From Laccaria trichodermophora (Eukaryota; Basidiomycota; Agaricomycetes; Agaricales; Hydnangiaceae), in the NCBI GenBank assembly GCA_018417955.1, contig JACTVC010000002.1, positions 3,100,001 to 3,164,000 on the forward strand: a DNA stretch of 64,000 nucleotides. The letters are read 5' to 3'. The position numbers were made by a program, and so were the translations under genes. The notes under the pieces are model-generated. The model saw nothing but the letters and a program-made list of their open reading frames with translations, was not told where the DNA came from and made no database searches. Shown here piece after piece: positions 56,862 to 64,000 of the stretch (position 1 is the first letter of the stretch; every line of letters starts with the position of its first letter).

Positions 56862-58690
56862 CCCCTCGTGAGGATAGAAGTCTGCGACTTCAAATCATAC
56901 AGGTTTGCTCATCATTGTTGTAGCATTTAAATGCTTATGAACTCTGTGGGGTCACCAAACGATAGGTCCATTCAGGACCTTCACGTCAGTGATTGGTCCA
57001 AATGGCGCAGGCAAGTCCAATTTGATGGACGCCATTTCGTTCGTTCTAGGAGTCAAGAGCGCGCAATTTCGAAGTTTGCAGCTTAAGAACCTTGTTTATT
57101 GGGACGAAGATTGGCCAAGAACAATGAGGAGGGGGTTGCTGACGGGGTTTCAGATCAAGAAGAAGAGGAGCAGGAGGAGCAGGAAGGTGAAGGAACGGCA
57201 AAGAAGGCTTGGGTTCTCGTTGTCATTCTTGACAAAGATGGCACAGAATGGAAGTTTCAGCGAACGTGAGTGGCCTCATTGAAGTTCTTTCCTTCCACTT
57301 ATCACACGTCAGAATATCCACAAATGGCGCATCCGAGTACAAACTCGACAAGAAAGTCGTCACTTATTCCGCTTACAATGCTGTCCTTATCTCTCTCAAC
57401 ATCCTCATAAAAGCCAAGAATTTCCTTGTATTCCAAGGAGATGTCGAAGCTGTCGCCTCGCAATCACCTCGAGAACCTTCGCGCCTCATTGAACAAGTTA
57501 CTGGCTCACTAGAACCTACGAAAAGGCTAAGGAGGCTCAAGACAAAGCTACTGAGGACGCCACTTTTGATTTCATCAAATGGAGAGGAATCACGGGGGAG
57601 ATAAAGCAATACAAGGAGCAAAAGGGGGAAGCGGACCGGTTTGAAGGTCTCTGTCAACAACGGTGGAGTGTCGGGCCTCGACACTCCAACACTAAGAGAG
57701 GCATGTTTGGTTGTATTTGGCAAGGGCTTCAGATTGTTTGGCAGAAGCTTCGGGGTAGATACACAGTTTGTACGAGGAGAGGCAGGACATCATCAATCCA
57801 TCCACTCTGTGTTGTGTTTTCGCGTGCAGAGCATTCCCTTCGAGTCACTCGGCACCTCTCCAACGGGTGCGTAACTATCTTTTCAATGTGATTGGTATTA
57901 ATGTCATTTTAGGATGAGTTGATTCTGCAACGTATACTGGTCAAACTCTCCCATACATATCAAGGGAGCCATTGAGAACAATACCCACGCCATCGTCAAG
58001 AAGAACAAAGAGTTGACGGGACTCCGCGAAGAGCAGAGAGTCCACGACAACGCTTTAGAGGCAGCGCGAACGGAGCAGGTGAAGGCTAGGACCGCCGTCA
58101 TGCAGAAGGAGAAGGGAATCAAGAAGGCCGAGAAAGCATTGGATGGCAAAGTCCGCCGGCTCCATCATCCAATTCTTCTGTCACTGACATCTTGCAGAAA
58201 CCTGAACTTGTCACGATCAAGGCTCATGTTACCCGGAAGATGAACAACACAGAAATCGAAGGAGGAGGTCGTCAGAGACTTCAAGACTCGGCAGGAGAAG
58301 TTTGATCAGCTGGAAACAGAACTGAAGAGTGTGCGTCGAGATGCTGACAAGGCTCAAGGTTGAAGGTTTGTGACAAGTCCCTTTTCGTTCCTTGTGTCCG
58401 CTGATCTTACTCAACAGAGAAGCAGAGAAAAACATCTCAGCACAACGTAGTGCTGACTGAGGAAAGCCTGGACGAATATCGCGCTTTGTAGGCTGATCCC
58501 CAACGTCAGCTGAATGTCTTACTTACATGGATTTTCGGGAAATCGTCGTCAAGCAAACTCGCCGTTGATGAACAACAGACCCTTGAAACCCTTCTTCGTG
58601 AAGAGAAGACTTCGAGCAGAACACTTGCCCAACTCACTGAAAAGCAAAAAGGTTACAAGCACGAATCGGAACGGACATGTTACCCCGAAA
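56862..58690 (+). pseudogene. SMC1: SMC1 (cohesin subunit) 5'-part pseudogene
   Basis: It opens with MPLVRIEVCDFKSYR, the SMC1 start. Then come [24 protein letters not shown] (Walker A GPNGAGKS) and [15 protein letters not shown]. The first intron's acceptor is lost (GTGG before GGTCACC). A one-base loss near 57101 shifts the frame, after which acidic QEEEEQEEQ and [19 protein letters not shown] follow. An intron (GTGAGT to CGTCAG) leads to KNFLVFQGDVEAVASQSP and RLIEQVTGSLE, then a second frameshift near 57512. Coiled-coil pieces continue to LAVDEQQTLETLLREEKTSS and LTEKQKGYKHE, with several further breaks. The hinge, second coil and ATPase C-half are absent. Introns remain, so it came by DNA duplication or is a decayed locus. 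Confidence 0.88.
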
Positions 58691-58944
58691 GCGCCGCTCG
58701 CAGACTCTTCTCCTCATGTTCGCAGGCAAGCTCTCCGGCTTCCTCCACACCAGCCGACGACTTTACCTTTGCCTCCAACAGAGTTGCCGCCGATATCGAC
58801 TTTTGCAATACCTCGTACACGCACTACTCGCAAGGATGCCTTTTCTTGGATTGGCGGAGCATAACGGCGCTGTACCCTCTGTTTATAATTAGTCCTGCGA
58901 AGGCCAATGGGGTTTTGGACGTTCGGATTCCAAGTCATTGTTAT

Positions 58945-59430
58945 TATGGGAGTAAATGAAGCCATCCATGTTACCCTCTATGCAGGCCTCTTCTATCAGC
59001 GCAAACTTTTTGTCCGTGCTCAGATTTCGTGCCGCTGAGCCCATGAGCGATGTTTGCCTTAATACTGGTGTTGAACAACATAGGTTCCTGAGAAACCAAT
59101 GCAATTTGCGATCTCAGCCACCTCTTCAGGTCCATACCCTAAATTTTGACAACACCGGCTGTGGGATTGTAGAACCGTAACATGAGAGACACAATAGTCG
59201 ATTTTCCCGAGCCTGAAGCGCACACAAGAACAAACTGTTTTTCCAGCTTCAAACTTCAGCGACAAACCTTTTAATGTGATAAATTATCGGTCGCGAAGAC
59301 ATCCTGAAACAATTTTGCCATTTATGTTTTCGAGTTTCAGTCCGTTATCAGAGGAATCGCTGGAATCTGCATTGAGAAGCCTTCCATAAGAGGAGACAGA
59401 CGCGATGCTGAAGACGAGATTGTGAGCCCG
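58945..59430 (-). pseudogene. ABCB/Ste6-type ABC transporter fragment
   Basis: On the minus strand the pieces appear in the order found before and after the Walker A of an ABCB nucleotide-binding domain: DGLKLENINGKIVSG-like, then [14 protein letters not shown], with the P-loop destroyed. Next come GYGPEEVAEIANCIGFSGTY and DKKFALIEEACIEGNMDGFI, which is typical of the segment between Q-loop and signature. Frames change between pieces. Transmembrane regions, signature and Walker B are missing. Confidence 0.65.
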
Positions 59431-60849
59431 GTGGGCAATCTCACTGAATCTGAGGAATGCTGAGCAGGAAAGATGCGGAGAGGGCAATAGGAGGCGTAAC
59501 GGTGCGCGCTGGGATGGCGGAAATGTCGGTTTTGGATAAGCAGAAGAGGAGGAAGATGCAAAGGATCGAGCTGAAGATGAAGGTTGTGGACAACGAAGGG
59601 GAGGACGAAGAGAATGCGGGCGTGCACGAGGAGAAAGACGCAGAGGTGGTTGATGATAAACACGCAACTGAACAGGACCGATTGATCATTCAATTGATAT
59701 ATATTGAAGTCGAGATTTTTGATAGTATATACAATTTGAAGAGAGCTCGAAGGAAAATAAGGGCAAGAAAAATGACTATCAAGGGGTCCGTTACAGATGG
59801 TAGAGCCGTCAAGAAAGGTGGATCCGGGGTATTGTCAAACGAACGGGTGAGCGGGCGAGTCTTAAAAAGATTTTGCTCAAGGACAACTTCAATCGTTGCA
59901 GGGGAACTTACCTCAAAGTGGTTCACACTCATCTTTGAAGTCCATTTTATGCCTTCCTGTCGTCCACCTGTAACCCCCATTATCAAAGAGCACCCCGTCG
60001 CCCTCTGGATAGACATGAAGCGTCAGAAGACCAGTTCCATCTGATCTGAATGCTTGAAGGGTATAGTGTAAGAGGCCGTCGGATCGACTTTGGTGAAGAC
60101 CACCCCTTCCGGTATACTTGTCAGATTTACTTCGTTTTCATAGGAAATGGCTTACATCAAAACCCAGTGGGCTATTTGGTAGCCCTTGCTCTCGACTGTG
60201 GCACTCCGATGCGCAAGGCAACGCCCAATACACCCTTGAGCGTGGTGGGCCTTCTGGCGACGTGGTCTGTTATTTCGAAGCGCAAGCAGCATTGGGATCA
60301 GTGGTTTATAAGTAGAAACGGATTTGGTGGACAACGGATTTGGTGGATGTAGCGCGGGTGACGGCACACATGCGAATGCAAATAAGATTTAAAGTTACCA
60401 AACATGGCGGTGCATGGCTACAATGGAAATTTGGAGATAGAACTCAATGATCAAAATTCCCGAGGCGTAGCAAGGAAAAACGCCTTGCTGACTCGAGAAA
60501 CGATGGGTGCGGGTGCCATTCTATGGGTGGCAACCACCTTATTTTGACGTAGAACCTCCATGCCGAAAAGCTTTATATGAAAAGGGCGGGGTGGTAAGGC
60601 CGCGGATGCCTACCTGTTTCAGAATCGAATGTTGGAGACAGACAGAATACTTGGGGACCTTGCGTCTGAAATTTCCCAGCTTGGGATTGACACGAAACGA
60701 AGTCCAGCCTACCGATCTAATTGGCTAGCTGTCGGTAGGCATACATATTCTTCAGACACAAAGTGTTGATCCATCCAAAGTACAAATTTAAAGGTTTGAG
60801 TTCCCGTGGCCGGTGGCTCGAAGGAAATCTATTTGGTGATGTTTGGCAA
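59431..60849. other. no recognisable gene
   Basis: Coding-like but broken. On the minus strand near 59940-60050 a stretch reads TGLLTLHVYPEGDGVLFDNG, which I cannot assign. The plus-strand frame 59457-60044 has no domain. An 18-19-base AACGGATTTGGTGGA motif is duplicated near 60318-60347. Confidence 0.3.
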
Positions 60850-61870
60850 GGGCGTCACTTGAATTTTATATGGCATTGAGACCATGTTGCCATGAGAGCT
60901 CCTCCACAATGTTGGAGTGGAGGAGATCGAAGCAGACGTATAGGAGAGCGGCAAAACACTCCTTGTTTCCAACGTCTACGAATTATGAAAGTAGCTCCTC
61001 GGCGACCTCTGTCGATGCTGAGACGGCGGCGGTGACCATTGCGTCCTTGTACAATTTGTCTTGTTTTGAGAGCGATATTGACTCTTCCCATCGCGCGTTT
61101 TTCTAGAGGTTAGTCGTCAGCAAAAGTAAAGCAAGATGCGGATGGGTCCCCAACCTTGTACAGATGAGCAGCAAGTCTGCGGAATTCAAGAAGCTCGTGT
61201 TTTTCCAGGCATTTAGCAAGGCTGATGTTGTTGAAGTTGTCGAAACTGTCGATAGAATCACGGAGTGTGTTGTAATCTTCCTCCTCAATCAAGAGGTCAT
61301 TGTATGTATCGTTGACGGCTTCGATATTGAGCTTTGAGAAACAGATTGGGCAGTTGCAGATCAAGAAAACAGCAGTACCCACATGTTGTACGGCGATAAG
61401 GTACGAACGAAGGAGGGGAATATGGTCCATTGGGCGGAACATACGAACGACGCGGCTATGATCAATACGCAGGATGAGAACGCTAAGCAGATCCGTCAAC
61501 AGCATTGGTTGCTCCTGGAGGTAGAACGGCAATGCTTTGCAGTAGCTTAAATATTTCTGTCAGCAAGCGAAATCCCGCACACTCTCAGAAGATCACTTAC
61601 ATCTCCACGTTTGCTTCCCGAACGATGACTTCTTTGTATTGGTTGTGTTCCCAAGCGTCAGAAGAGCGTTCAATCATGGCCAGAGCAGCATTATCCTTGA
61701 GTTGTATTGGTCGAAGCCACCATGATATGTAAAAAGAAAGTACGCACAAATTCATCATATTTGATGTATAGGAACACGAGTTCGGGCCAAAGGTGTGCTT
61801 TTTCCGTTGCCTTGATAACCTTGGGGGTATTGATGCGAGAAACGAAGAGCTTCGAGTGTTCCATAACTGG
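60850..61870 (-). pseudogene. CHC1: clathrin heavy chain fragment (C-terminal repeat region)
   Basis: Exons on the minus strand read [136 protein letters not shown] and YKDAMVTAAVSASTEVAEEL. These are unmistakable clathrin heavy chain repeat segments. Introns with GT...AG ends remain, for example 61696-61747. A TAA replaces the Tyr expected in LLSYFVDVG, and a short deletion shifts the frame before MPYKIQ. The N-terminal propeller, most of the leg and the true C-terminus are absent. The living gene would build coated vesicles; this piece cannot. Confidence 0.9.
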
Positions 61871-62228
61871 GATGTGACTAGTGAGCAAGTATCCAGAAGT
61901 GAGATACTACCTTACGTGTTAGTTTGATAGGCGAAGACTCACCTGGTGAATCAGCTGTGGCGGGCTGTGCACATAAAGTCATCAGTATCAGTGGTAATTC
62001 TGTGGCCATGCGTACTCCCAAACAGACGCGTTCAGACTCCCGTGCCACGAGGATCCACAACGCGTCGTTTGGAAGGAGCAACATCAGACCAAAAAGTGAA
62101 CTCAACATGATGTATCTCCGTCATACATGATCTACAAGATGGTGGGTCGTCAGTACATGTAGAGACATGGATGGCCAGAACCAGACAGAACCTAGGAATG
62201 TCTTACCGCAAGCTAACCAGAAGGCTTT
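61871..62228. other. no recognisable gene
   Basis: A minus-strand frame (61878-62108) contains LLPNDALWILVARESER. It may be more of the decayed clathrin locus, but I could not confirm it. Confidence 0.3.
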
Positions 62229-62764
62229 GTATACTATGGTTACCCCCTCCTTCGGTTGGACCTAACATTCGGTTCCCGCTGCAATTCTCCGCCGATTTCT
62301 CTAGTTTTTTGCAAGAACACTCTAGCTATATCTATTTACATAGTCCTTGGTTTTTTTCCTGCAGAAAACGATGCAGAACAGAGGTAGGAGATATGGGTGG
62401 TGTCACGCTCTGTAGGTCAGACTGTGAATCCTCTACAGGCGCACATATGTTGGAGCATTGTTGATCATGGCAAATCCGCGTAGTTCCCATATCCCTCAAG
62501 GCACGCTTCCTGAGCATTTGGCGAAGCTTCCGATCATGAAAAACATGGTCCTCATCACAGAAGTGTTCTCCTGTCCTGCGTATAGTTTGTACTTGTCAAG
62601 TGGAAGTGAGTTCTCCCCTGTATCCTGAATCCCCAGCCAAATCCCAGGCCATCAAGTTTGATCATGATGGCGTTTCTGTTCGGTTTGATGGGATCATCTG
62701 TGACAACCAAACGTTAATTATAATTAGGTCCAACCGAAGAAGGGGGTAATTACGATAGTATATG
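62229..62764. mobile_element. MITE-like element with about 37-bp TIRs
   Basis: The left end has TATACTATGGTTACCCCCTC then CTTCGGTTGGACCTAA. The right end, on the other strand, has TATACTATCGTAATTACCCC then CTTCTTCGGTTGGACCTAA. The interior of about 460 bp has no convincing gene. The ends begin with TA, which may be the target duplication. Confidence 0.7.
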
Positions 62765-62831
62765 GCCATGGGACTCAGATCTAGAGTCGTTAGTCGGATC
62801 AAAAATGAACCCAACTGTTTCCCACCATGTA

Positions 62832-62900
62832 AATCAGAACGTCCTGAGATACAAAATAGGCACGTGTCTTATTACTAATATGACTTTATAATAATTTCTA
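62832..62900 (+). repeat. direct repeat unit 1a
   Basis: AATCAGAACGTCCTGAGATAC through TATGACTTTATAATAATTTC matches 63561-63640 in the same orientation. Confidence 0.75.
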
Positions 62901-62979
62901 CGAAATAATAGTACTTAATTATTCCTTGCTATGTTGAACCGGAAAGCTCCATCGCGGATCCAACATTCCAATGCCCAAC

Positions 62980-63040
62980 TCCCACACAAGACGACGGGGA
63001 GCTGCAAGGGTCATTGACCCAAGTGAAGTTGGCCTTTGTT
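62980..63040 (+). repeat. direct repeat unit 2a
   Basis: ACAAGACGACGGGGAGCTGC and GTCATTGACCCAAGTGAAGTT match 63886-63945 in the same orientation, so 62.83-63.04 kb and 63.56-63.95 kb are a diverged segmental duplication. Confidence 0.75.
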
Positions 63041-63560
63041 GAGGAGAAGCTGAGCGATGGGTGTACGAGGACCAAGGCACATTCGGTGAGTCCACGACGC
63101 GCAGAGAGAGAAGGCAGAGTGTTGGAAGAGAGGTGTGAGGACAGAGTGAGAGGTTACTCTTGAAGAATAGTGTGCGTATTTGAGAGAATTGACGTTTCGC
63201 AAAACCGAGCCACAAGGGAGGCAGCATTCTAAGAAGGTCAAGCGGGCACAAAACAGAAGGGCAAGTGTGGCGGATGGTGAGTCGAGTCACTTCGCGTGCG
63301 TTCGGCAAAGCCGAGACGTGCAGAGTCTATAAAAAGTATTTGTGGGGAGAAAGAATGAGGCCTGAGGCCGGCTAGGATGGATGGCTCATGCGCATGCGGC
63401 AGAACTAGATTAGAGATGATGGTTAGGAATGTGTCAGCGCGAGTTGACGAGAAGGCATGGAAAGCATGAGAACAGGACTCAGAAGATAGGCAAAAGATAG
63501 GTGTACATGCAGTCGCTAGTTGTTGATGAAAAATGAACAGCTGTACATGTTTACCACTAT

Positions 63561-63640
63561 GTAAATCAGAAAGTCCTGAGAAATACTTAGATACAAGATA
63601 GACACGTGTCATTATTACTAATTATATGACTTTATAATAC
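63561..63640 (+). repeat. direct repeat unit 1b
   Basis: This is the second copy of 62832-62900. It is followed by a GC-rich segment absent from the first copy. Confidence 0.75.
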
Positions 63641-63810
63641 TTGACAAGCTTTAGACCCATGTCTACGCCACGATGCTCGCTGTGCTCGACCGTTGCTTCG
63701 ACACTGGTCACAGCTTGCCGGGGGCAAGCCCCCTGGACCCCCTGTGTTGAATCCAGCAAACGCCGCTCATGCGGCTCGAGGGTGTGAACTGCTTAGTAAG
63801 ATAAAGCTGA
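63641..63810 (+). other. GC-rich insertion in second duplicate
   Basis: It contains TTGCCGGGGGCAAGCCCCCTGG, whose GGGGGC and GCCCCC parts can fold, plus CGCTCATGCGGCTCGAGG. It has no counterpart between units 1a and 2a. I cannot identify it. Confidence 0.4.
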
Positions 63811-63885
63811 ATTTGTCAGCCATCAATCTTTGTGTTTTCATATAGAAGAAGAGATTTAAATTTCCCATTCGTGGAAAGCATTTAC

Positions 63886-63945
63886 ACAAGACGAGGGAGC
63901 CGCAGGGGGTCATTGATACAAGTGAAATTGGCTTGGGGCACGGCA
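63886..63945 (+). repeat. direct repeat unit 2b
   Basis: This is the second copy of 62980-63040. Confidence 0.75.
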
Positions 63946-64000
63946 TCCATATACATACTCTACAACCCTCCGAGCCCCCGCTGCTACGGTAGAAAGAAGA

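Overview
This window looks like nuclear DNA of a basidiomycete fungus, most likely an Agaricomycete. The support is short introns of about 46-64 bp with GT...AG ends, two Ty3/Gypsy retroelements of fungal type, a protein with the cysteine clusters that accompany fungal KDZ transposases, and decayed pieces of SMC1, an ABCB transporter and clathrin heavy chain. I cannot name the genus. Most of the window is transposons, nested insertions and minisatellites; intact host genes are nearly absent.

Layout: 1-7887 is a minus-strand Ty3/Gypsy element that runs off the left edge, with one in-frame TGA inside Gag. 8490-9918 is a complete non-autonomous TIR element with an 8-bp target site duplication; it holds a purine-rich tract and a tRNA-like sequence. 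10-16 kb is AT-rich repeat families plus a second small TIR element (14001-15591). 16149-27172 is a plus-strand chromodomain Ty3/Gypsy element whose polyprotein is split by about 5.2 kb of nested repeats. 27295-34083 is a 6.8-kb TIR transposon with 8-bp duplications. It carries a CxC5/CxC6-type cysteine-cluster protein that I read as a D/D/E transposase, and a second multi-exon gene of unknown function.

34-42 kb is almost only minisatellites and repeat insertions, including a 981-bp insertion with a 9-bp duplication. 42065-44243 is a spliced hypothetical gene cut at its 5' end by a dispersed repeat. 46.4-51.4 kb is a decayed host gene split by a 3.8-kb foldback element; joining the flanks at its 8-bp duplication restores the reading frame. 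51.4-54.4 kb holds degenerate tandem copies of another coding unit. 56.9-61.9 kb holds pseudogene fragments of SMC1, an ABCB transporter and clathrin heavy chain, with introns still present, followed by a 535-bp MITE.

The most interesting thread is the 6.8-kb KDZ-like transposon (27295-34083) and its apparent non-autonomous relative (8490-9918). They share subterminal GGATTCC minisatellites, similar terminal bases and 8-bp duplications.
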